Below are positions 1-6,790 of a stretch of 16,068 bases of DNA, piece by piece (position 1 is the first letter of the stretch; each line of letters begins with the position of its first letter). Source of the stretch: Candidatus Poribacteria bacterium (GTDB lineage: Bacteria; Poribacteria; WGA-4E; UBA9662); the NCBI GenBank assembly GCA_002699335.1, contig PACG01000111.1:3882-19949 (forward strand). Direction: 5' to 3'. Under the pieces are notes generated by a model that was not told where the DNA came from, searched no databases, and saw only the letters and a program-made list of their open reading frames with translations. The position numbers were made by a program, and so were the translations under genes.

Positions 1-808
1 CAGATAGTCTGCTAGCGCCAGTTTTGCCCGAGACTGAGCAACGGCAAGAATCATCTGATCCGTCACGCGCTGCTCCCACATCTGGTCATCATCACCTCGT
101 TGGTGTCGGGCAGAAAACCAGAAGGCATCCCCACTGTACTCGTGTAAATCTAGGGTAAGACCAAGCTGAATTTTGGCCATCAGGTCCCGGGTACAACGCG
201 ATTCCACCGGTGACCAAGGCGTGTCATGGAAGCAGTTGATATGGGAGGACTTCTCCTTCCGGACTGACGATCAGCGTGTAGGCACGTTGGCAAAGTGCAG
301 TATCTTCTACTCCTTTAGCAGGCGAAGGAAAGAAGTGCAGCGACCTAGCAGCGGCTCCAGGCAGGCTTCTCCTCGGTTCAATTTTCCGTAAAGACCGTGG
401 GTTGGATATCCATACTTGCCGATGATGACCAGTAGCGTTTCGTCCTTCTCGCCAAGCCCCTGACCGCGTTGCCTGAGAATTGATTCGACATCTTCGGCCA
501 CGACAGGCCCTGGTTCTTCACCCCGGCCAAGACTCAACATATAGGAAAAACGTTCATGCCCATTGGATCGCGACTGGGCATGACGATAGACCTGGCGCTC
601 TGTTTCGAGTTGATCAAGGAGCCGTACCGTAGCCACAGCACCCGCCTGCCCCGTCGAATGACTCCCGCACTGATGAAATAGCCGGTTTCTTCTCTCCGCT
701 GCTCTTGACGCAAACGATGGGCGTAGGACCTGGAGTTAAGATGAGCACTTCCGACTCATACCCTTGGCTTTGTATCCAACTCAGAAAATCCGCATAGAGA
801 TCGAAAAT
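1..808 (-). pseudogene. Frameshifted M14-type zinc carboxypeptidase-like gene, remnant, cut by window edge
   Basis: No single frame is open, but protein-like pieces follow each other in order on the minus strand by switching frame. They are roughly: 808-677 (starts IFDLYADFLSWIQSQGY, contains LTPGPTPIVCVKSSGEKKPA); about 680-663 (FISAGV); 660-586 (HSTGQAGAVATVRLLDQLE); about 585-545 (VMPSRDPMGMN); 543-340 (SYMLSLGRGEEPG to LNRGEACLEPLLGR); about 338-249 (FFPSPAKGVEDT to IVSPEGEVL); and 228-1 (HDTPWSPVESR, then LGLTLDLHEYSGDAF), which runs off the left edge. The order of a G-x-H-x-x-x-[E/Q] motif, a later D-L-H-E and the overall spacing resemble M14 or AstE-like metallopeptidases, where these supply zinc ligands; the first motif has Q where a glutamate is usual. 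At least five frame changes argue for a real pseudogene, since the neighbouring 7.5-kb gene is intact. The family call is from motif recall only. A live short gene using the ATG at 180 is less likely. Confidence 0.6.
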
Positions 809-828
809 TTACAGCAGATTTCCTCTTG

Positions 829-846
829 GGCCAACACGTGTTGGCC
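829..846. repeat. Perfect 18-bp palindrome
   Basis: The sequence GGCCAACACGTGTTGGCC is its own reverse complement over 18 bases with no central loop. It therefore suits a dimeric protein binding site better than an RNA terminator. It sits 20 bases upstream of the first recognisable piece of the M14-like pseudogene. A perfect palindrome of this length is unlikely by chance in 16 kb (roughly 0.06 expected for equal base frequencies). Its function is unknown. Confidence 0.5.
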
Positions 847-1213
847 ATCGACCATCCCATATTTTCTCTTTCGAATCCTGGTGGGGTAACGATTTTGGGT
901 TTGTGAAAAATAAAGAAATCTTATATGGAAGTTTGTCCGCAATTGTATCACGATCTACTGTTGGTGCAAAGCCCTCATCTCCAGACAATTTAGGATAACC
1001 GGTAATAGCAAGTCCTGGCGCCACTAAAACTTGGCCCCAAACCGAATGGTCTACCTCTAGAAGTTGATGGTCGGGTTCTTAATGCAGCTGTTATCCATCC
1101 TGGCAGGCGGTTTACAAATCAGGCTTTTAGACTGCACATATTTGTTTTCACGGGCCTGTTTACCCCAGGCTCCCCTCACCCCAACCGAGTTCCACAAACC
1201 TTCATTGTAAGCG

Positions 1214-1227
1214 GCTTTACGTAAAGC
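1214..1227. repeat. Perfect 14-bp palindrome past the ATPase gene
   Basis: GCTTTACGTAAAGC is perfectly self-complementary and lies about 40 bases beyond the ATPase stop codon. It has no loop and no following T run, so it is not a standard terminator. About one such palindrome is expected by chance in a window this size, so the site may mean nothing. Confidence 0.25.
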
Positions 1228-1264
1228 TGAATAACTAAATGGGATTGACTAGTTGTTGTAAAAA

Positions 1265-2068
1265 CTAACCGACTTCAACACCATCAAGTTTCCCAACATG
1301 CAGGTTGATTTCGTCACGGGTTTCGATTTTGGTGACACGGCCATCTTCCATTTCAAAAATTCGATCTGAGACATCTAACATCTTGGTATCGTGAGTGGCA
1401 GTGATGATGGTAACACCGTTCTCTTCGTTCAGTCGCTTGACCAGCGCAATAATCTCTAAACCCGTTCTGGTATCCAGGTTCCCTGTCGGTTCGTCTGCCA
1501 AGAGAATGGCTGGATCGTTGGCCAGAGCGCGGGCAATTGCTACCCGCTGCTGCTGCCCACCTGACAGTTCCAGCGGTTTGTGATGAAATCGTCCACCTAG
1601 ACCGACCATATCCAACAGAGTGATGGCCTTATCCCTACTGTCGTCGGTGGTCATGCCGGCAAAGATCATCGGCAAGGACACATTCTCAAGTGCGGTCATA
1701 ACGGGGATCAAGTTAAAAGACTGAAAAATATAACCGATCTTTCGACAACGTAACCAGGCCAGTTCAGAGGCATCCAACTGGGCGATATCGACCTCGTCGA
1801 TGTAAACCCGTCCTTCCGTTGGCTTGTCCAGACCACCCACCATATTAAAGAGAGTCGATTTCCCAGAACCAGATGCGCCCATAATCGAGATATATTCACC
1901 CCGCTTGATCTCAAAATTGACACCGCGTAAGGCTTGGACAACACTATCACCCATCTCATAATTTTTGATTACATTTCGAACCCGAACCGTATTTTCTTCA
2001 GGCAGTATGCGCCGGGATCGACCTGGCGGTGCTTCTGGCACCGGGATTTTATTGGCCCCTGCTTCCAT
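1265..2068 (-). CDS. ABC transporter ATP-binding protein, LolD/MacB type (type VII ABC)
   Basis: This is a 267-residue cytosolic ATPase expected to power an FtsX-type permease. All nucleotide-binding motifs are intact: Walker A GASGSGKST (64-72), Q-loop glutamine 116 in FQSFNLIPVMTALENV, signature LSGGQ (168-172), Walker B ILLADEPTGNLD (188-199) and the H-loop histidine 226 in TATHD. The NLIPVMTALENV and ADEPTGNLD patterns are typical of the LolD/MacB/FtsE group. An extra proline-rich N-terminal stretch of about 25 residues precedes the usual start of the fold. The ATG at 2068 has a strong AGGAG-type ribosome site (in AGAGAGGAGAA) that abuts the stop of the PqqD-domain gene 15 bases upstream, so the two are probably co-translated. 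As the only ATPase in the cluster, it is the natural partner of the giant permease at the cluster's other end. The partnership is inferred from family and position. Confidence 0.95.
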   Translation of the reverse strand: MEAGANKIPVPEAPPGRSRRILPEENTVRVRNVIKNYEMGDSVVQALRGVNFEIKRGEYISIMGASGSGKSTLFNMVGGLDKPTEGRVYIDEVDIAQLDASELAWLRCRKIGYIFQSFNLIPVMTALENVSLPMIFAGMTTDDSRDKAITLLDMVGLGGRFHHKPLELSGGQQQRVAIARALANDPAILLADEPTGNLDTRTGLEIIALVKRLNEENGVTIITATHDTKMLDVSDRIFEMEDGRVTKIETRDEINLHVGKLDGVEVG

Positions 2069-2083
2069 TTACTTTTCTCCTCT

Positions 2084-2494
2084 CTAGAGTGATTTTTCCA
2101 TGTTCTTAGTGACGGCAAAACCGATAATACCACGTTTGCCAAGAGATCGAAGATACTCGACCAGTGACATTTCCGCTTCTTTAGCCGTCAGGTTATACTT
2201 ATCGCTCAATTGTTTAGAGATCCGGCGAAGCGAATTCTGACCATCGCAGAGCTGCCACACATAAGAACCCACGTCGTCTAAAACAATAACCCGTTTACCT
2301 GGCAGGCTAAACAACTTCGCCAGAACCCGCAACCACATTTTGTGGTCTTGTGGAATTGTCAACGAAACTTCACCTTTTTCATCCACCTCCCACTTTACCA
2401 GTTGATTTCGCAACGGCAAGGTTTTCATCAACTCGCCTCGATCCGGGACTTTTGGTTTTTTGAGACCAAACTTGTATAGTAATTGAGTCAGCAT
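2084..2494 (-). CDS. PqqD-domain protein (peptide chaperone-like fold)
   Basis: This is a 136-residue cytosolic protein whose C-terminal half (about 70-130) has the PqqD pattern: VIVLDDVGSYVWQLCDGQNS, then a helix with ISKQLSDKYNLTAKEAEMSL and LRSLGKRGIIGFA. PqqD domains are small winged-helix-like modules that normally hold a precursor peptide for a radical SAM enzyme. Neither a radical SAM enzyme nor a precursor is visible in the window. The N-terminal 60 residues are an extension (RNQLVKWEVDEKGEVSLTIP). The ATG at 2494 has a weak ribosome site; the internal ATG at residue 23 (MKTLPLRNQ) has a GAGG a few bases upstream and is an alternative start. It lies 119 bases after the preceding gene and 15 bases before the ATPase. 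A role as a cytosolic adaptor or regulator of the ABC machine is a guess. Confidence 0.85.
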   Translation of the reverse strand: MLTQLLYKFGLKKPKVPDRGELMKTLPLRNQLVKWEVDEKGEVSLTIPQDHKMWLRVLAKLFSLPGKRVIVLDDVGSYVWQLCDGQNSLRRISKQLSDKYNLTAKEAEMSLVEYLRSLGKRGIIGFAVTKNMEKSL

Positions 2495-2597
2495 GTGGGG
2501 GCACCATTAAAAGTTAGAAGCAACCTTTTCACACTCCACACTTATGAATAACCTCTAACCCCGCCAGCTAGATGAGGGAGGAGAGATTAGTGCTCAA

Positions 2598-2617
2598 CTG
2601 ACCACTGAGTTGGTCAG
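2598..2617 (-). other. Stem-loop across the stop codon of the upstream gene
   Basis: CTGACCA and TGGTCAG form a perfect 7-bp stem with a 6-base loop. The hairpin contains the TGA stop (2614-2616) of the unknown gene in the cluster. No T run follows on the minus strand, so it is not a canonical intrinsic terminator. It could be a processing or stabilising hairpin within the transcript ahead of the PqqD and ATPase genes. Confidence 0.35.
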
Positions 2618-3651
2618 CCCCCAATCGCGTCAAGAGCAGACTCTTCGGTTGGGTTGAGAACACCGATCTCCTGGTCGGTGTCTGAATGACAGTGAATACT
2701 GGCTGCTACACGGTTGACAACAGGCACTGCGTTTTGCTTAGAAACCGACTGAACTACGAAAATTCGGTTTGAACGCCGACATCGGCGAACGTGAGTAGCT
2801 AAAGTCTTTCGTTTACTCAGTTGGTCTAAAGATTGAACCTGTTGAAACGGAATATTATCTGAAAATCGGGTTTCTTGCCCTAGTAGCATAAATTGCTCAT
2901 CTGTACCGTCGTCAGATACTTCAATCTGATAGCCGAATCCTCGTAACGATTTCTGGTACTGTGCACGAAACCAATCTTCCAGTTCTCGGTCTTTTAACAA
3001 TACGTCTGCCAGACCATACCGTTCGACACTCAAGCGGCGTTTTCGATCTAATAGTGTACCCGGGTCGATAAAGGAGAACAGCAAATAGCCAGACAGCAGT
3101 TGTTGCTTTTCTAAACGGTACTTCTGTGGTGCCCAAAAGCTCATCTGGTAGGCACTCCAGAGAAAGTCGCCCTCCGGCTCTACTGCTGAAATATTTTTCA
3201 AGGAGAGAAAGAGCGGAACCGAAACGGAGTGGAGGCTGTGGTGTGTCTTGGCCATCACCTGAGCGATGGTAATTTGCTGACTTTTCGGACAGTGGGAAAT
3301 AACTCCGTGAGCGAAAATATCGCCCCGCCATTGAAAAAAGATTGGCCCATGTAGATGTGGATTTTGTTCTGCTTTCAGCAGATTGACATCTCTTTTTATC
3401 CGAAGTTCTCCCGATTTCCTAGAACCTTTTTTGGAGTAACTTTTCCGAACCAACTTGAAGTATTCGTCCAGCACAGCATGAAGATCGTTTTTTTTACGTT
3501 TGCTTTCCGACCACTTTAGTTCCAATCGTGGCATGTTCTCATCATCTAACCGTAAATAACCGGCTTTCTGATCGCCACTAATACCCGCAATTTCCCAGCT
3601 ATCGGGAATCGAAAGCGTAATCCCTGCCCAACCAAACGTTGTCCATATCAT
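2614..3651 (-). CDS. Cytosolic protein of unknown function
   Basis: This is a 345-residue protein I do not recognise. There is no signal peptide and no membrane segment. The N-terminus (FGWAGITLSIPDSWEIAG, then GYLRLDDENMPRLELKWSES) has the look of a PsbP/Mog1-like beta fold, which often opens with a f-x-v-P-x-x-W pattern; this is a loose resemblance only. A lysine/arginine-rich stretch follows (about 50-95). A second part carries FFQWRGDIFAHGVISHCP, and a tryptophan- and arginine-rich centre includes FLWSAYQMSFWAPQKYRLEK. The last 60 residues hold a basic VRRCRRSNRIFVVQS and end in IGG. It begins 4 bases after the lipoprotein stop with no clear ribosome site of its own, so translation is probably coupled to that gene. 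The context suggests a cytosolic accessory of the ABC machine. Confidence 0.85.
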   Translation of the reverse strand: MIWTTFGWAGITLSIPDSWEIAGISGDQKAGYLRLDDENMPRLELKWSESKRKKNDLHAVLDEYFKLVRKSYSKKGSRKSGELRIKRDVNLLKAEQNPHLHGPIFFQWRGDIFAHGVISHCPKSQQITIAQVMAKTHHSLHSVSVPLFLSLKNISAVEPEGDFLWSAYQMSFWAPQKYRLEKQQLLSGYLLFSFIDPGTLLDRKRRLSVERYGLADVLLKDRELEDWFRAQYQKSLRGFGYQIEVSDDGTDEQFMLLGQETRFSDNIPFQQVQSLDQLSKRKTLATHVRRCRRSNRIFVVQSVSKQNAVPVVNRVAASIHCHSDTDQEIGVLNPTEESALDAIGG

Positions 3652-3655
3652 ACAA

Positions 3656-4399
3656 CTATTGTTTCAATAGATTATCCAGTTCGCTCTCAGCCTTGTTTTC
3701 TTCCGGGTCAATAGTATCATAGCCGGTCAATTCAACCTCGATAATCCGAGCCGTATTCTGTTCAACTGTCGAGCTATAAGTTTTATCCGTCACTTTACGG
3801 TCGTTACTACGGAAAACCATCACTCGCGCCATATTTGTTAAAATCGGCTGGAATCGCAATACGATTCGCCCTTTGGCAACGGTTCTCCCCGCAGTGGTGG
3901 TCAAATACTCGACCTTTCCATTTTTGACTCTGGCAATCGTTTTCCAACTACCATCGTCCCAGACCTGAAGGTTTGCTTCGTAGATTCCATACTTTGAGAC
4001 TGGATATTTTTGGCTGTCGAGGGTATAGATAACCATGCGATTAACCCGTTTCGGCTCCGGCAATCGAACTTCAACCCAAGCCCCTCCACGTTGTTCTTTA
4101 CGTGTCATCCGGCTTTCATAGCGCATCATACCTGCTCTCATATGTTCACGTTGGAAGGACATCTCCCAACCTTCGCCTTTATCCCAGTCTTTAGAGGATG
4201 TAATCCCATTGATGACAGTCCCCGGCTCGTGATCTGGAGTGCTACCTGAGGCCACCGCTGTTGCCCCATTCTTAGCCAAAGCATAGTTGACAAATTCACC
4301 ACTCGGAGCGAGATTTTGGGTGAGTTGCGTAAGTTGTGTTAGACAACCGGTACCACTAAGGCCAATAACTATCAGTAAGAATAGAAATAGATTCTTCAT
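3656..4399 (-). CDS. Lipoprotein with a discoidin (F5/8 type C)-like domain
   Basis: This is a 247-residue exported protein. The first 18 residues are a lipoprotein signal (MKNLFLFLLIVIGLSGTG) ending at Cys19; the lipobox GTGC is imperfect but usable. Just after it comes a threefold LTQ repeat. Residues about 35-235 look like a discoidin/F5/8 type C beta-sandwich: a NYALAKNGATAVASG opening, DHEPGTVINGITSSKDW, then WVEVRLPEPKRVNRMVIYT, LQVWDDGSWKTIARV, and a closing ARIIEVELTGYD. Such domains usually bind carbohydrate or surface polymers. An insertion rich in Met, Arg and Glu (QREHMRAGMMRYESRMTRK) lies in the middle. The ATG at 4399 has only a weak ribosome site. The gene follows the OPT-like transporter after 105 bases and is followed after 4 bases by the unknown cytosolic gene. 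It may be the outer-surface or cell-wall anchor of the system. Confidence 0.8.
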   Translation of the reverse strand: MKNLFLFLLIVIGLSGTGCLTQLTQLTQNLAPSGEFVNYALAKNGATAVASGSTPDHEPGTVINGITSSKDWDKGEGWEMSFQREHMRAGMMRYESRMTRKEQRGGAWVEVRLPEPKRVNRMVIYTLDSQKYPVSKYGIYEANLQVWDDGSWKTIARVKNGKVEYLTTTAGRTVAKGRIVLRFQPILTNMARVMVFRSNDRKVTDKTYSSTVEQNTARIIEVELTGYDTIDPEENKAESELDNLLKQ

Positions 4400-4504
4400 T
4401 TTTATTCGATTAAATCTTTGCCCCGATTACCCAATTGATGGAATTAAGAATTGAGGGCCGCACCAAGAGGCCGTACTATTCAGCAGTTGAGTCAGGGGCG
4501 AATT

Positions 4505-6496
4505 TTAGAAAGGTTTCACGATTACAGCTTTCGAAACAAGTGAAATTGCCACGACCGCCATCCCTGTCAAGCCGACGCCACAAGTAAATCCAGCAGCCAA
4601 AACAGGGTTAAACATATACCAACGCCTCAAACCAAAACGCTTAATCATATAAAATCTACCGATCAAGGCACCAACTAGCCGTGGTAAGATTGAACCAGGA
4701 TCTGCACCAATCCCGCCGACCAGGCCGTAGAACCACATAGTGGGCAGCTTGGCGACCCATAGCAACCCATAAATCCCCAGTGAGGAGGTCAAACCGGCTG
4801 ACAGGTAATCGCCACGAATAGCTTGCAACATTTGGCTATTGCCATCGCGTAAGGCCGTTTTGTTAATACATTCCCAGGTGGCATTGATCGGCCACATCAT
4901 ATTGGCATATGGGTATTGAGCAGAGGGGATGGGGGCGATTTGCCAGACAAAGTGCATCACTAAAATACCTGCCACGATTAAAATCGGCATCATGAGTAAA
5001 GTGCCTGCGATATTACTAGTGAAGGTTGTCCCTGTTAGTTCCAGCACGCGCCAATGCTGGGTGCCACGACCATAATCCTCATCCGGCAGGTGGACAAACC
5101 AAACATCAATCTCCTCATAACGACTTAGAATAAAGGTCATTTCATGGATATAGGGGAGTTCAAATAAGTCTCGACCTAAGACGCCGAAGGTTCGAGCGGT
5201 AATGTAAGAGTTCAAGGGTGTATAGAGAAATGCAAACCCGAGCAGGAATATCAGTGGGAAGTTTGGCACCATATACTTATGGACAATAAAGACGTAAAGT
5301 CCCATACCAGCTAACCACATACCGACCATCACCCACAGTGGGAAGTCACCTCTGCCTGGTGGGGGCTCTAGAGTTCCACGTTGACCGGAACCAGCTTTCT
5401 TGCGGGAACGCATTTTGATCAACATTGGAATTGAAGCTGCTAAACCAACAATAGCAAAGCTAAAACTTTTTCCCATCCCATAACTAAGCCAAAAGTCCAG
5501 ACTATTAGCCAATGTGGTTGATCGCACATCCATTCCTGCTTTCCATTGAATCAGAAGCCCTTGTTTGTACAAGAATGGATTGAGGAAAAATTGACTAAAG
5601 GAAGCCGATAGGAACTCTGACATAACGATGGGGAAAGGTAGGACAAAGCCTGTAACGACCTGACTCCAATCTGTATATAGTGCAAAAATACCAGAGGGGG
5701 CAAATCCTTCAATGGCTTGGGTAAAGTCGATGAAGGGAATCTTGAGGATCTGGATCGGTTCTGTCATCATCAAGCCGGTTAAGGAGGGAACACCAATGTA
5801 GATGAATCCCCAGATTAAGCCGGCCATGGAACCGATGGAAAAAACGCGCCATCTCCATGTCTCACCTTTACCGGTTGTTTCAGCCAATGCGGTTGCCCCC
5901 TGCGCTTGGATCGGTGCCATGGGGTATGGCAGGCGCTCCAGATCAGCGGTAAGGCGGAAAAGCACGTAACCCGCGCTAATATGACGGATGGTTCCCAATA
6001 ATTTAAAGACGACGAAAATGAAGATTGGTGCTAACCAATCCCTGTGCAGAAGTGTTCGCTCGGCGATTGCAATCGAATCTGGCGGAGGACAAACCCACCA
6101 GGGAATTTTATCCGCGATTTCGTAGGAGACGGCTTGAGGGGTTTTCACGAAGTATGAATACCAGATGAAACTTCGGTACTGAACCCCAGAACCAACAGCC
6201 GCACCGGTTAACCCGAGTAGCATGTAGAGTTCCTGACGACTGGCAGTGGTAAAAGACCTGCGAGCCAACTCAGTGAACAGAATAACAGCTACCCATGGGG
6301 CGGCCCCGGCACCGGATGTACCTGAAACATAGGTCAGGTATAGAGAACCCGGCATCATCAGCAGGCCGACAAACAGGGCTCCCAAAAAGACTTTGAGCGT
6401 CAAACCTGACTCGAAAGTCCGGATACCGCCGTCAATATCGTATCGCTTAGCCCACGCTTGCCACTCTTCTGCTTGGCTTACCCGTTTCCTTGCCAA
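4505..6496 (-). CDS. OPT-like (oligopeptide transporter-related) membrane protein
   Basis: This is a 663-residue protein of the inner membrane with many hydrophobic segments. Family marks are visible: SGTSGAGAAPWVAVILFTEL (about 58-77), the conserved LERLPYPMAPIQAQGATALA (about 186-205) that matches the OPT-type R-[LF]-P-[YF]-P-x-A-P-x-x-A-Q-G motif, and a glycine-rich end (GGIGADPGSILPRLVGALIG). OPT proteins import peptides or metal chelates using the proton gradient. The related uncharacterised families common in Planctomycetota (of the DUF6784/6785 kind) are equally possible, and the substrate is unknown. The start is TTG at 6496, chosen because a strong GGGAGG lies 6 bases upstream and no ATG fits. 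The gene sits 85 bases after the small membrane protein and may have an extra promoter there. Its place within an ABC permease cluster is unusual. Confidence 0.85.
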   Translation of the reverse strand: MARKRVSQAEEWQAWAKRYDIDGGIRTFESGLTLKVFLGALFVGLLMMPGSLYLTYVSGTSGAGAAPWVAVILFTELARRSFTTASRQELYMLLGLTGAAVGSGVQYRSFIWYSYFVKTPQAVSYEIADKIPWWVCPPPDSIAIAERTLLHRDWLAPIFIFVVFKLLGTIRHISAGYVLFRLTADLERLPYPMAPIQAQGATALAETTGKGETWRWRVFSIGSMAGLIWGFIYIGVPSLTGLMMTEPIQILKIPFIDFTQAIEGFAPSGIFALYTDWSQVVTGFVLPFPIVMSEFLSASFSQFFLNPFLYKQGLLIQWKAGMDVRSTTLANSLDFWLSYGMGKSFSFAIVGLAASIPMLIKMRSRKKAGSGQRGTLEPPPGRGDFPLWVMVGMWLAGMGLYVFIVHKYMVPNFPLIFLLGFAFLYTPLNSYITARTFGVLGRDLFELPYIHEMTFILSRYEEIDVWFVHLPDEDYGRGTQHWRVLELTGTTFTSNIAGTLLMMPILIVAGILVMHFVWQIAPIPSAQYPYANMMWPINATWECINKTALRDGNSQMLQAIRGDYLSAGLTSSLGIYGLLWVAKLPTMWFYGLVGGIGADPGSILPRLVGALIGRFYMIKRFGLRRWYMFNPVLAAGFTCGVGLTGMAVVAISLVSKAVIVKPF

Positions 6497-6534
6497 ATTC
6501 TTCCTCCCTTAATGAATAGTGAATGGCAAATTCT

Positions 6535-6548
6535 TCGACCAAAGTCGA
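6535..6548. other. Short hairpin in the leader of the OPT-like gene
   Basis: TCGAC and GTCGA form a 5-bp stem with a 4-base loop between the small membrane protein and the OPT-like gene, about 40 bases upstream of the TTG start. It is too short to call a terminator and no T run follows. Confidence 0.2.
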
Positions 6549-6561
6549 GGGATTCGCCTAA

Positions 6562-6567
6562 ATTATA
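6562..6567 (-). promoter_or_regulatory. Candidate -10 box for an internal promoter
   Basis: On the minus strand the sequence reads TATAAT, a perfect sigma-70-type -10 box, about 65 bases upstream of the TTG start of the OPT-like gene. No good -35 box is found at 16-18 bases (the nearest is GATGAG). It could allow the lower half of the cluster to be expressed apart from the giant permease. The evidence is weak without a -35. Confidence 0.3.
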
Positions 6568-6581
6568 CTCAATTGAGACGT

Positions 6582-6752
6582 TTACTCATCTTCTTCTCGG
6601 TAGAACTCTTCCGAAATGTGCGCCAAGACAATCCCGAAAATAATAATAGCTGCGGAGATCATTTGGACCCGCCACAACCCCTTGAAAATCAGGATGGAGA
6701 CAATCCAGAACAAAACACCAATAATAACAATAAGACTTGCGGCTTTTTCCAT
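6582..6752 (-). CDS. Small two-helix membrane protein
   Basis: This 56-residue ORF lies between the giant permease (stop 38 bases upstream) and the OPT-like gene. It starts ATG at 6752 and stops at 6582-6584. It is almost entirely two membrane helices: residues about 5-26 (ASLIVIIGVLFWIVSILIF) and about 31-48 (MISAAIIIFGIVLAHIS), joined by a short KGLWRVQ turn, with an acidic C-terminal tail EEFYREEDE. A clean start-to-stop hydrophobic reading frame in the right strand and slot of a tight operon supports a real gene. An AGAGG lies rather far upstream (about 14 bases). It matches no family I can name. It could be a small accessory subunit of the permease or the transporter, like other short membrane proteins found beside large transporters. 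Confidence 0.7.
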   Translation of the reverse strand: MEKAASLIVIIGVLFWIVSILIFKGLWRVQMISAAIIIFGIVLAHISEEFYREEDE

Positions 6753-6790
6753 TAGGCTATCTTACACCTCTGTCATTAATCACTATAAAT

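Larger units (their letters stand above)
809..1264. other. Spacer past the end of the gene cluster; no convincing gene
   Basis: Two short minus-strand open frames lie here. One runs from about 1090 (GTG possible at 1024) to a stop at 809-811 and reads fairly protein-like (for example APGLAITGYPKLSGDEGF) but matches no family I know. The other runs from 1248 to a stop at 1057 with no good start (contains AAYNEGLWNSVGVRGAWGKQ); its form vaguely recalls the tail of a transposon TnpB, but I cannot support that. There is no T-rich terminator hairpin just past the ATPase stop at 1265. Two perfect palindromes fall in this stretch and are listed separately. Both open frames could be decayed gene remnants like the pseudogene beside them. 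Confidence 0.4.

Noticed and set aside
307..636. First read as a sulfatase fragment (DETLLVIIGKYGYPTHG)
   Set aside because: The neighbouring pieces in other frames continue as an M14-like protein with an H-S-T-G-Q motif and D-L-H-E, and no sulfatase catalytic motif is present.
1214..1227. Transcription terminator after the ATPase gene
   Set aside because: The palindrome has no loop and no T run, and one palindrome of this length is expected by chance.
1057..1248. Possible 3' end of an IS200/IS605 TnpB gene
   Set aside because: Only a vague likeness of the tail; no TnpB catalytic motif and no recognisable element end in the window.
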